Made by a program: the position numbers and the translations under genes. Below, one piece after another: positions 33,652 through 44,061 of a DNA stretch of 64,000 nucleotides. This DNA comes from Notamacropus eugenii (Eukaryota > Chordata > Mammalia > Diprotodontia > Macropodidae): NCBI RefSeq assembly GCF_028372415.1, contig NC_092875.1, forward strand, positions 53,719,771 through 53,783,770, written 5' to 3'. Below the pieces are notes generated by a model. That model was given only the letters and a program-made list of their open reading frames with translations. It was not told the origin of the DNA and searched no databases. The first letter of the stretch is position 1. The number at the start of each line of letters is the position of its first letter.

Positions 33652-33719
33652 CTCATCAAGGTCAGCTTGCATCCACAATATTGAGAGCCAGTGCTGGTCT
33701 TTTCCAACAAGGAGCTGAG
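33652..33719 (-). pseudogene. MUC16: MUC16-like SEA exon B, module 2 (intact exon)
   Basis: A 68-nt exon with acceptor TTTTACTTCCAG and donor GTGAGAT on the minus strand. It reads LSSLLEKTSTGSQ, then Y-C-G-C-K-L-T-L-M-R, the module's short middle exon with the Y-x-G-C motif. It enters phase 0, leaves phase 2 and joins SEA-C in frame. It is the only exon-B copy in the window with both splice sites. Confidence 0.9.
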
Positions 33720-33820
33720 CTGGAAGTAAAAGGAGAAATTGGGACTTCTAGATCAAGCCTCAATACTCAGGGCTAAGGAAAGCAGCCTGGCAAAGGGGAT
33801 GGAAGGGAGTCATGTTTCAT

Positions 33821-33946
33821 CATGTACTTCAGGGTACTTTCTGTGTCAAGTGGATTGAATGGAGTCCATTTGACCCATTTCTGCTGTATACATCAGGTTG
33901 ATGAGAGTGAAGGTTGGGGTAAAAGGCTCTAAGTTGAATGTGTCAG
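33821..33946 (-). pseudogene. MUC16: MUC16-like SEA exon A, module 2 (1-nt insertion, donor lost)
   Basis: The acceptor TTTTTTGTAG is good. The minus strand reads D-T-F-N-L-E-P-F-T-P, then TFTLINLMYTAEMGQMDSIQ, followed by a TGA caused by one extra base near 33850. Skipping that base, the frame continues T-D-T-E-S-T-L-K-Y-M. The length is 126 nt against 125 in module 3, which matches the single insertion. The donor position reads ATGAAAC instead of GTGA. Confidence 0.88.
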
Positions 33947-34599
33947 CTACAAAAAAGAGAGGAAGAGATATCTAAAATGCTCCCTGTATGTCATTTAGGG
34001 GCATCCAGTTCATGTTGTCCTTGGAAGAGAACTTAAATATCCTGACCCTATTAATAGCATCCATGAGGGAACTTCTAACACTCCAAACTTTTCTCAGCCT
34101 CTCCCATCTCTCAACATCATGATCAAACAAAGGCTACTATGTAGGAAGGAGAGACATTCCCATGCCTGAACTTCAGAAGTGTCAACTCAAATGAGTTAAT
34201 ATATATGAAGTGCTTCACGAACACTAAAGTACTGTATAAATGATAGACGATAATAATGATGACCACCTTCTAGATGCTACATATATTAACCATTATATCA
34301 CTATCATCAGCAGGAGCAGAATCTCAATGGTTCTATCTTTGGGTTTTGGTTCTTTGGTACTTCAATGTACTGCCATACCTATGTTATGTTGTGTTTTTCA
34401 TTCTCCATGCTTCTAACAATTGCTAAATACTGAATGTGTGTGGTCATGTTTTCAAAGAAAAAAAATAATGCAGACCATCACCATCATCATGAAGGACACC
34501 CAGCTGAAACTGTCCTATTCCTTCTTCCAAGGAAAACTCAGCAGAATGAATAAAGTAATGAATCATTCAGGCAACCTTTAACCATAAACCTACTCTTCC

Positions 34600-34790
34600 G
34601 GTAACACAATTCTATGGAAAGAATATTGGATTTGGAGAAAGAAGACATAGGTTCCAATCCTAACTATCTCACTTCCTACCTATATGACTCTGGGCCTCAG
34701 TGTCCTCAACTCAAAATGATGGCAGGAGTTAGACAAGATGACCTGGAAGTTTCCTGCCATGAGAGCCTATGATCTACTATATTAGGATCC
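34600..34790 (+). repeat. MIR/Ther-like SINE, sense
   Basis: 'AAAGAATATTGGATTTGGAG', GACTCTGGGCCTCAGTGTCC and 'GACAAGATGACCTGGAAGTT' follow the sense MIR/Ther layout. From 33947 to 34599 there is nothing named apart from a short CATCATCATC tract near 34480. Confidence 0.5.
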
Positions 34791-34881
34791 TAAGATCTTA
34801 GGATCACCTATATCTCAGTCTCATGGACAAATGTAAGCAAATCCTTCCAGAGAATGGATCAAAGAAGGAAGCAGACCAGAC

Positions 34882-34926
34882 CTGTTGAAACTGATGATGG
34901 AGCTGAAGGGCTAGTTGTTACTGTTA
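34882..34926 (-). pseudogene. MUC16: MUC16-like linker exon 2, module 2
   Basis: 45 nt with acceptor CCTTCACTTCCAG and donor GTCTGG on the minus strand, phase 1 to phase 1. It reads (V)TVTTSPSAPSSVST, a Ser/Thr/Pro-rich mucin linker like the T-S-T-P-G-T-S-T type between human SEA modules. It is intact. Its position between linker 1 (35730-35771) and SEA-A (33821-33946) is as expected. Confidence 0.75.
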
Positions 34927-35164
34927 CTGGAAGTGAAGGGAAATATCAGGAATGGAAACTGCAGACCAAATGTCCATGTGACAAGGAGGTGTATGGACTG
35001 TAAGACACAGGGAAAATGGACTTCATTTGACTTGTCCATTGAGTCAACTGACTGGGGCTGAATTGTGAGAATGAGAGAGACATGGTGCCTTCTCTCTTTT
35101 ACACCTTTGGTCCATACTTTCCTGCCCAGGATGTGTAAAAGCAAGTACCCCAAGATACACAGGA

Positions 35165-35665
35165 GGGCCTGCTATCCCAGGCTGTTAGATGTCAATTTCT
35201 AAAAGGAAGGACAACTTTTGAAAGATTCACAATCACTTTAATCAAGCACATGTATCATTCACTTGGTTCAGGGGAAAAGTCAGCACCCCAAACTTTAGAG
35301 AAAATGTAGAGAAAATCAACAGACAGGCTTCCGACTGCCTGACATATATCACAGATCGACAGAGAATTACCTGACTGTACATAGTTACCAGAGAGAGAAG
35401 CACCAACATCTGGGGGTTTTTTTGCTGGAGGAGCACTGGTCAAACAAAAACTACCAATGAGTAAGCCCCAAAGTAAAACCTCACCTCAGAGTCTTTATAC
35501 ACTTTTTAGAGCCAGGCATCACAGCCATTTAGAATCAGTGCCTCATTGGCAAAACGTATGGGTCTTCCTACAAGGCTTAGCAGGCCTCTTAATGGGTCAG
35601 GAAGATCTTCCCATTTAAGCAAAATCATATAAACAATAAGCAACAAATGCATCATCTATACAGGA
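35165..35665 (-). repeat. LTR-like repeat family B, copy 2
   Basis: 'CAATCACTTTAATCAAGCAC', 'ATTCACTTGGTTCAGGGG', then GAGTAAGCCCCAAAGTAAAA and 'TCAGAGTCTTTATACACTTT' match the copy at 63105-63715 over the whole length and the copy at 3985-4260 over the second half. It lies inside an intron of the mucin-like locus, on the same strand. Confidence 0.6.
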
Positions 35666-35729
35666 TGCTATGAGAACAGGGTCAGATGAACACGTGGTGT
35701 TCTCTGTTTGCTCCCAGGGGTATACTCAC

Positions 35730-35771
35730 AATAGCTTATGCAGGAGAAGAAGGATACCCTATAGCTGTAAC
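35730..35771 (-). pseudogene. MUC16: MUC16-like linker exon 1, module 1 side
   Basis: 42 nt with acceptor CTTTCTCTGTAG and donor GTGAGTATACC on the minus strand. In phase 1 to phase 1 it reads (G)YSYRVSFFSCISY. Length and phase equal those of 32590-32631. It follows SEA-C of module 1. Confidence 0.65.
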
Positions 35772-36186
35772 CTACAGAGAAAGAGGGAGAGAGAGAGGGA
35801 GGGAAAGAGAATCACCAAGTATAGAAGGACTAGGGGATTTTGAGAAAGGATGAATAAAAATCTGAAAGAGCATCTGACACAAAGGAGTTGAAAAAAATAT
35901 GGCTCATCAGCTAAAAGAGAACATTCCAGAAAGCTGTACCCTTGTCAGGAGTCCATCTGCCCATCTAGTGTCCTTAGGCTTACTCCTGTGGGGCCTCTTC
36001 TCCTCCTCAGACTCTAAACACCTCATAGGACAGTACATTCAGTAAGATAGGTGCCATTGAGGCAAAGCTGGGTCCTCATGGGCACAGAAAATTGCTTTGG
36101 CAGATGAGGTCTTCATAGGAGTTCATAGGAGTGGGACAAAGCATGGAGGTCAAGGAACTGCATGGCCTGGGCAGGGTTATACTCAC

Positions 36187-36352
36187 CATTGATGTAGAGG
36201 TCCTTCTTGTCAAGGGTATAGGGAACAGCATGGTAATTTTATGGATCTGACTGCTAAACTCCTGGTAAATCTTCTTTCCGTCAAGCCTAACAATGGTGGG
36301 AACCTTGTAATGGGTACAAAGAACATTCACTGCAGTACTTTTTTTCACAGAC
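36187..36352 (-). pseudogene. MUC16: MUC16-like SEA exon C, module 1 (frameshifted)
   Basis: Acceptor CTTTCTCAG and donor GTGAGT on the minus strand are both good. The 5' part reads R-S-V-K-K-S-T-A-V-N-V-L-C-T-H. The frame breaks near 36230, and the 3' part A-V-P-Y-T-L-D-K-K-D-L-Y-I-N-G continues in another frame. At 166 nt it does not fit the phase 2 to phase 1 frame. I found no SEA-A or SEA-B for this module between here and 39572, so they may be deleted or too degraded to see. Confidence 0.85.
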
Positions 36353-36509
36353 CTGAGAAAGGACACATTGGTAATGATTGTCAAATATCTGCCTTGCCAT
36401 AGGCATGCAAAAGTTAGCAGCAGTTAGAAGGGAGCATCAATGCTCTGCAAAGTAATTTGGGTTTGTTTAGAATAATTACTTATTGTAATTTTTTTTTTTG
36501 CTCGAACGA

Positions 36510-37225
36510 TCATTTTATTGATTTAAGGAGCTGAGGGCAGAGGAGGGCATAGATCTTTCCTGATTAGTGCATGTCAGAATCTTCCCAGCAACATAGGGAC
36601 TGAGGACCTTTGCCTGGGGAAATTAGATGATTTGCCGAGGGTCACACAATCATTCTGTGTCAGACAGAGGACCTGAACCCAGGTCTTCTTGACTCTTGAG
36701 TCCTACTCTCTAACTCACTGCAACATAGCACCTCTGGAAAGTTAACATTAAATAACACAACCAAAGACATATACACTGCAACTACTTTCCTTTAAACCAA
36801 GTCTTTTCAACACATCATACAAAGTTTCCCTCACTTTCTCTAGTGTTCCATTCAAGGTTATTTGTTCATTGATTCTCTTTCTCTTCTTTTTGTAGGTGTA
36901 TTCAAGGTAAAGTTTATTTTACTGATCTTGCTTTTTTCTCTACTTTGCACTATTTATAAAGTTTTTTCCAGATTTATTTGTAGTTAATTGGTGCAGGTAA
37001 CAGAAAACCAGGCATGGGAGTTAGGAAAACCTTAGTTTAAAACCAGCCTCAAATATTTACTAGCTGTGTTGTCCTGGGCAAGTCATTTAACCTCTGCCTG
37101 TTTGTATTTCATCAGCTGTAAAACAGAGATCATAAAAGCGCCTACTTCCCAGGGTTGTTTTGAAGATCAAATGAGATAACATTTGTAAAACACTTAGCAC
37201 ACACAACACTTGGAACATAATAGGT
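36510..37225. repeat. Two MIR-like SINEs, opposite strands
   Basis: Bases 36510-36740 are antisense ('GAGGGTCACACAATCATTCT', 'GGACCTGAACCCAGGTCTTC'). Bases 37000-37225 are sense ('AGGCATGGGAGTTAGGAAAA', 'GTCCTGGGCAAGTCATTTAA', 'GATCAAATGAGATAACATTT', ending ATTTAATAAA). Confidence 0.6.
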
Positions 37226-39571
37226 ATTTAATAAAGTACCTCTTCTTCTTTCCTCCCTTTCACTTCTCAATTCAAAGAATTATAGGATTTAGAGTTTGAG
37301 AACTCTGTGATCAGCTAGTCAATTCCATATGTAAAAAGAATAACATCATTTTAATTCATCAAGGCAACCAGGTGTTCTTGTCTCATGTCTCTACGTATCT
37401 TGGGAATGAATTTCCTTTCAGTCATTTGTGTTCTGTCATGTTTAGTACAAAATCATCCACCTTGAGAGAGAAAACAAGCCATAAAAAAATCAAGCTCTTC
37501 TGTCTTCTCTTTCTGTTGTCAATTATCATCATGACATCCACCCCCAAGTAGCAAGCCTATACTATGATCCTCTTTCCCCAGCACAGCTTTAAAAACAAAT
37601 ACCACATTTTCTTTCCCTTAGCTTCACAGTCAACCTACAACTCACTAAAAGTGTTAGCACTCCAGACACTATTTTTCCAAGACTCAGCTATTGTTATAGT
37701 CTTCCTGTCATGCCCCTTTTGAACATACTCAAATACTCAAGTATTTTGTGCACATCTTATTTTTAAAAATCCAGGCTAGTTGGTTAGCTCCTTCATTCAC
37801 TTCAATCTTTTATGACAATTCCCATTTTTCTGCTTCATTAGAATTGCTTCACCTTCTGGGCCTTCAGAAGTTCATTTCTGAGAATTTCTTATTCTCATCT
37901 AAGAGAAGGGTGAGAAATGGAGGGCATGGTGAGCTTTGCATTCATGGGGAAAAGCATTTCCTCACAGTCCTGAATGCAATTTGGACTGTTGTAATTTTTG
38001 AGTTTGCAGAGGTACTTGAGACCAGGAGTTAGAGAGGGGGTGGAGGTGGGACAAAGGAAGAGAATGGAAAGATAGGGGGAGATACAGAAGAGTAGAGAGG
38101 AGAGAAAAGCAGAGGAGAAGAAAAAGGAGAGGAGGGAAGGAGATGGAGAGAGAGGGAGAAAAGGATAGGGAGAGGAAGAGAGAGAGAAAAAGAAGCTCTA
38201 TGTTAGGTGACTCATATAGTTTCTTGAGTGTCTTGCTTGTCTGTTGTGCTTACCTTCCAGTAGAAGAGGATAGGGGAGGGAGAACTTGATGCAGGTTGAC
38301 TACTTCCTCAAAAGGCATAAAATCAAGGATATGACCCAAGGGGGAATGTCCTGAGTGCGGCTATTTCAAAGAGCTTGGAAAGGTGAAAGCTATGGTTGAT
38401 GCTGTGGTTGAAGAGAGCAGTGGAAGAAGGATTTATTGTTAACTGAAATAGCCTGCAAAGGATGAAACTTGCTTTGCTTTTGACCTTCCTCCCCAATCTG
38501 CCTTTTATTCCTTTTAAATCTGTTTCTCTTCTTTCCCTATCTCCAACCTGTTTCCCTCCTGAGTTTAATGCACTTCCACATCTACCTGTGTATAGGGAGT
38601 AGTGCAGGATGGAATTATATATGTTCAAGCCTCCTTTTTCTGGCTCAAATCAAAGATACTTTCATGTGATGTAAGCTTCCTCCCTCCATATTTGTATGCT
38701 CTTTTTCTAGACCACTCCACTTATGAGAAATAAATTCCACCTTGTTCCTTTTTTCACCACCAATACATTCATTTTCCCCTCACTTTTCTCTTATAATAGA
38801 CATTGAGAAGGGGCTTCACTTTTAAAGTGGCCATGTTCTCATGGGACAGAAAAAACCCTTCAGAATCTCAATTTCTTCAAAGAAGTTCATTGCCAATTAT
38901 ATGGGAAATAAATGCAAGGTAAACATTCCAGGTGCTATCCAACTCAATTCAATTTGATAAGCATTTCTTAATCCCTGCTCTATGTGCAAGACATTGTGTT
39001 ACAAACCCCAGAAAGCCTGGGTCTTACCAATCTTAACTAATATGACTACCTTTCATATACTCTCTGCCAACCGGATTACTCTTCAGCCTTCATGCCTATC
39101 CAGAGGTTTCCTCTCTGTGTCTTTGCTCGCACTATTTCCTGTGTATAGAATGTTGCCTTTTCATCCCCCCACCCACACTCAAATGCAGTATGATTAAATC
39201 CAACCCATCTTTTCAAAGTTCAATTTTAATGTCCCCTCCTTTGTGAAGCCATTTCTGATTTTTCCCAATGATTTCTTACTTAAGGCATGAGAATATTCCT
39301 TAAACATACCCAATATACGACCAATTGCTTTCAGCACTGAGTGTCCCTTATAATTCTTCTGCAAAACCTCTTTAGTCTCAGACCCGCTAGTTTCAGCAAT
39401 GAACATTTCCTATAATTCTCCCTCCAAGCTTCTTCAGTCTCAGACTTACTACTTTCAGTACTGAAAGTTCCCTATATTTCTTCCTTCAAGCCTCCTCATG
39501 TCCAAAGAGCTGAAAACAAGGTCCCAGGAATGATGTGAGCAAAAGATTAAGAAATTAGGTCTTCTACTTAC
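37226..39571. other. Unassigned interval with purine-rich tract
   Basis: Around 38030-38200 it is GAGA/GGAG-rich (AGAGAGGGAGAAAAGGATAG). Two short related blocks near 39340-39400 and 39410-39480 ('CTTCAGTCTCAGACTTACTA' type) suggest a local duplication. A minus-strand donor-like CTGGAAG/GTAAGC lies near 38252, but no reading frame supports an exon. Confidence 0.4.
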
Positions 39572-39694
39572 CTGCGGGGCTAATATTGGACACGGAGGTC
39601 AGAAGGTCACTTGTTAGTGTTCCCATACGTTTTGGTGTTCCATGATCTGGGACATAAGTGATGGAAATCATGCTATCATCTATATCATCTGTAT
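39572..39694 (-). CDS. Intact extracellular-type exon upstream of SEA array
   Basis: 123 nt with a near-ideal acceptor (TCCTTTCCTGCAG) and donor (GTAAGTAG) on the minus strand, open in phase 1 to phase 1. It reads DDIDDSMISITYVPDHGTPK and continues M-G-T-L-T-S-D-L-L-T-S-V-S-N-I-S-P-A. Phase and strand match the mucin-like linker exons, and the position is just upstream of the first SEA module. It carries an N-I-S sequon and moderate Ser/Thr content. I cannot match it to a specific MUC16 exon; it may be the junction between the mucin region and the SEA array. It has no lesion. Confidence 0.6.
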
Positions 39695-42600
39695 CTGCAG
39701 GAAAGGATGAGGGAAAGGACCTAATGTTCATTCAAGCCACATTCATGAGGCACCCAAAGAATGCCTTCATATAGAATGTCCCCATATGGCATTGTAACTG
39801 CAAAACCCAAAATGAGTGCATACCCTCATACTGGCTCCAGGAAAATCCCCCTCCAAAGTCCTTCCTCACCATTGGACAATATACCATAGAGGGGAAACTC
39901 AACAGTGAAGTGTGAATAGTGTTCCTGAACTCTGAGAACTAAAGTGGTTCAAAAGAAAGACTCTGAGAAGGAAAGAACAGGGAAGGACATTACTGCTTTT
40001 CTGCCCAAAGTTTTCACCTCCCTGAGCAGCCCCCCAATCCATATCTTCCAGGGCCACACCAAAAACCCTTCTAAATGGGGAGTATTACTTAGAAGACTGC
40101 CTACTTGTGAACAGAGTGGAGCTTACAGGTATAGGATGAAAACACAGTCTTTCATCCCTGTCCTGGCACTACTGCCCTCTCAGGCTCTGTAAGTTGGGTT
40201 GATATCAGCAATGGCAGGAAAATACAGGATCTGAGTGCTACCTTGTCTTGCCTCAAATTCTGGGTTCAAAAGTAAAGTTTGCCTAAAAAGGGAAATGGGA
40301 GCTCTAAGGAAAAATTGCTACCAGGAGGATGAGATCCTCAAAGTATTCATCCAAAAAAGCCTGCAGGGATAAATGGTAGTTAAAACTCTCCCCTTATACC
40401 TCCCCTGTCTGCTCCTGAGAAAAGGAAGGGAGTGAGACGAGGAGGGAAGAAAGGGGAGAAGGGAGAATGAATTCTGGGAAGGATCCTTTTGAAATTCATT
40501 AGAAATATGTCAGAATAAATTACAATTCTGAGTTTTTCACTGGTCTGAATTAGAATTCAAAATCTGTGTGCACCCTATAATGCTTTGTCAAATGTGTTCT
40601 CTGTGTGTTTTTGTGACGTGTTTCATGTTTCTGGTGTAAGGTTCAAAATGCCCTCAGTCAACCAGCAAGGAATGCTGCTTTCTTTTTATCTCCCATTTCT
40701 CCCTCCCTCCAAGCATTTGTATCAGAGGAGTGAGTGGATGAGAGAGATAGGTATTTTTGCTGTTTGACTTAATATATTTTTAGAAATAGTGCTAATTGAG
40801 AATTTGATAACTTTGAAAAATTGTTTAAAAGAACAAATATCTTTATTTCTGCTTTCTAAACTCTGGTCAAGTTTTTGAATGTGAAAAGAAAGGTAAGAAA
40901 GGTAAAGGAACTGGGGAAATGTTTTTCCCTCAGATGGGGAGGGGCTGCCATACCTAAAAGTAAGATTTTTCTGTGAGATGGGATACAACTGAAAGGTGAT
41001 TTAATTCATGCTGGTTGTATCCGGAAATGTGACAAGTAGAATGTGTCACTCTTAATTTATTGCTTAGCATTTATTAAAAGCAGGGAGAAACTCTGCTGGA
41101 AGATGGTGAAAATTAGCAAATAAAAAAATCTCAAGCAGGGCAGCCCAGAATAAGTCTGAAGGTTTAAAGTCAGGTTTAATTAGATCTCAAAGCTAAAGTT
41201 TGTACTTAATGTTCAAATAAATCAATATGTCTAACACAAAAAAAAAAAAATTAATGAGAGGTTTTTTTTCTGTGTTTTAAGATACTTCACCCAGAGCTTT
41301 TCTATGATCACCTTAAATGGGATTCACTTCAGAATTTAGGTAATTTGTTTTAAATGCATGCTAACTTTACAAAAGCTCTTTGTGAAGGATATGACAGAAA
41401 TACAATTTTCTTGATTTATAAATTATTAAGCATTAATTCTCTCCAGATTCAAAAAGAAGAAGACCAGCAGGACAAGACAAAAAGGAGAGTATTTTGGCAG
41501 TCAATTATTTGGGCATTATCTTTGGAAGCTATGTAGGCTCCTGTCTGGGGAAACTGGCAACACCCTGTCAGCATTAAATTCCTCTGTCTGGGACAAAAGT
41601 AGCTGTACCACCTATTCTTACAATATTGGCATATTTTAAGCTTACCTGAGGAGAACAGGTATGATTTCAAGCTCTTTGTAAAACTTTATATGCATTTTCT
41701 AGTATATACAGCCTGAAATTCCCAAAAGGATGGAATGGGAAGGTGGAATGCTTAGGAAACCACTTTATCTGATAGGGATCAAAAAGAGACAGGATTTCAA
41801 CTCTTTAAGAAAGCAGAGGAAAAAGTTTATTCAGAACTGGAAATGGTCACCACTTTTCTTCAAGGAAATAGGTGAATTTATGGATAATATTTTCTTTTAA
41901 GTACCAAGAGTATTTGCCTTAAAAAAAATGTGGCTCTCTTGATTTGTAAATTGTATGCATTTCACTAAGAATGGAGGTAATCTAAGTAGAGACTGGGAAA
42001 AAGAGATGGAAGATTTGAAAGAAAAAAGGACAGATTTAGATGACACAGGAGTCAGCCCATGTGCCTCAGTAGATCTTAGCTACTCTCTTGCACCACATTC
42101 AAGAGATCTGGGAAAGAATGCAAGATCAGAAAGATGAACCTGTAGAAGCTCCCCCATATAGCCCATAAAATACCTGTAAAAATAACTCTAAACAAATCCT
42201 AGAGCAGCAAAAGTCACAGAGTGACAAAGTGAAAGAGATTTCCAACCCAGGACAGCCTGGAGGGCCTACAGGAAGGCTCTATCGCACCTGCATGGAGCAG
42301 AGCACAGGGTAGCCCAATGTGGGCCATGCTGTGGAGTGGGACAGGACCCAGATCAGCTTCTGGAAGCCACTGGGTGGCAGAAGTTCTCAGATTGCTTGGC
42401 CCACAGACACCACAGAAAGCTTCAAAGGTCAGTGAGAAAGATCCTTCACCCAGAAGGCATCGTGTTCTGGACCCAGGGCTGCTGCCACTGCAGTCCATTT
42501 GTGGAGCCCTCACCTGGAGCCCCTGGGGGAACTGAGCAGCTGAACTGAATCTCAGGCCTGAGAGCAGCCTTGGGGTGAGAAGGAATTCTCGCATAGTGGA

Positions 42601-42799
42601 GCTGGAGGCAGTTGTGGAGAGGGAATTTTGCTCCCAGATCTTGGGCAGGAAAGTTTTGGTTGCTCCCAGACCAGTGCACAGACCAGGAGAGGAGTAAACT
42701 CCTCTCCTTTGATTTTGCCACCTTGGAGGAATTGAGAGCTTACAGGTCCCCAGAGTACAGCCTCTTCTTGACAAATGACTCAAAAGTCAAGTAACTGGT

Positions 42800-43898
42800 T
42801 GGGGAAATGCCTAAAAAAGAGTGGAAAAAATGAGACTATAGAAAGTTACTTTTTTGGTGAACAAGTGTTTCCTTCTATCCTTTCAGATGAGTAAGAAATA
42901 TGCTTACCATCAGAGGACATCAGGCTTCTGCATCCAAAAATCTCTAAAATAAATATCCAGTGGTCTCAGGCCATGGAAGAGCTCAAAAAAGATTTTGAAA
43001 ATCAAGTAAGGGAGGTGGAGGAAAAAATGGGAAGAGAAATGAAAGCAATGCAAGAAAATCATGAAAAGTGAGTCAACGGGTTGCTAAAGGAGACACAAAA
43101 AATGCTGAAGAAAATAACACCTTTAAAAATAGGCTAACTCAATTGGCAAAAGAGGTCCAAAAAGCCAATGAGGAGAAGAATGCTTTAAAGAGCAGAATTA
43201 GTCAATTGAAAAAGGAGGTTGTTGAGCTTCCTGAAGAAAATAGTTCTTTAAAAGTTAGAATGGAGCAGATAGAAACAAATGATTTTATGAGAAACCAAGA
43301 AATTACAAAACAAAACCAAAAGAATGAAAAAAATAGAAGATAATGTGAAATATCTCATTGGAAAAACAATTGAACCAGAAAATAGATCCAGGAGAGACAA
43401 TTTGAAAATTATGAGACTACCTGAAAGCCATGATCAAAAAATGAGCCTAGACATCATCTTTCATGAAATTATCAAGGAAAACTTTCCTGGTAGTCTAGAA
43501 CCAGAAGGCAAAATAAATATTGAAAGAATCCACCAATCACCTCCTGCAAGACATCCAAAAAGAGAAACTCCTAGGAATATTGTAGCCAAATTCCAGAGTT
43601 CCCAAGTCAAGGAGATAATATTGCAAGCAGCTAGAAAGAAACAATTTGCGTATTGTGGAAATACAATCAGGATAACACAAGGTCTAGCAGCTTCTACATT
43701 AAGGGATTGAAGGGCTTGGAATGTGATATTCTAGAAGTCAAAGGAACTAGGATTAAAACCAAGAATCATCTACCCAGCAAAATTGAGTATAATTCTTCAG
43801 GGGAGAAAATGGTAATTCAATGAAATAGAGGACTTTCAAGCATTCTTGATGAAAAGACCAGAGCTGAAAAGAAAATTTGACTTTCAAACACAAGAATG
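42800..43898 (+). pseudogene. HAL1 ORF1 relic, copy 2
   Basis: Coiled-coil and C-terminal blocks are recognisable: NRLTQLAKEVQKANEEKNAL, R-R-D-N-L-K-I-M-R-L-P, FQSSQVKEIILQAARKKQ and, in another frame, P-R-I-I-Y-P-A-K-L-S-I-I-L. Lesions include a stop near 43069, a frameshift near 43325 (A-run), and a TGA near 43708. The layout is the same as the open ORF1 at 8693-9871. Confidence 0.85.
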
Positions 43899-44029
43899 AA
43901 GAGAAGCATGAAAAGGTAAACAGGAAAGAGAAATCATAAGAGCCTTTCTAACATTGACATTCCTACATGGAAAGATAATATTTGTAACTCTTGAGACTTT
44001 TCTCAGTATTTGGGTAGCTGGAGGGATCT

Positions 44030-44056
<27 letters not shown>
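44030..44056 (+). repeat. (CA)n microsatellite in HAL1 3' UTR
   Basis: About 13 CA units directly after GGAGGGATCT. The equivalent point in copy 1 (10012-10029) and copy 4 (60525-60580) also carries CA repeats. Copy 3 has only TATACATATAAACA there. Confidence 0.9.

Positions 44057-44061
<5 letters not shown>

Larger units (their letters stand above)
25517..39694 (-). pseudogene. MUC16: MUC16-like membrane mucin locus, decayed
   Basis: In intact MUC16 (CA125), a huge O-glycosylated extracellular domain is followed by tandem SEA domains, each built from several exons, and a membrane anchor. It forms an epithelial surface barrier. Here the minus strand shows the repeated exon set linker1, linker2, SEA-A, SEA-B and SEA-C. 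Linker exons are all phase 1 to phase 1. SEA-A ends phase 0, SEA-B ends phase 2 and SEA-C ends phase 1, exactly as a tandem module needs. Identity rests on motifs such as Y-C-G-C-K-L-T-L-M-R, EKLYWEMSNQTWNI, RGPYILDEKSLYLN and KQLTHELSNRTRGIQQ. Each of the three modules has at least one lesion, detailed in its own entry. No transmembrane exon was found. The upstream mucin-like segment at 49.7-52.3 kb is on the other strand. Confidence 0.8.

Noticed and set aside
42214-42783. 189-codon minus-strand frame
   Set aside because: It is antisense to the 5' UTR of HAL1 copy 2. The equivalent region of copies 1 and 3 does not keep the same frame.
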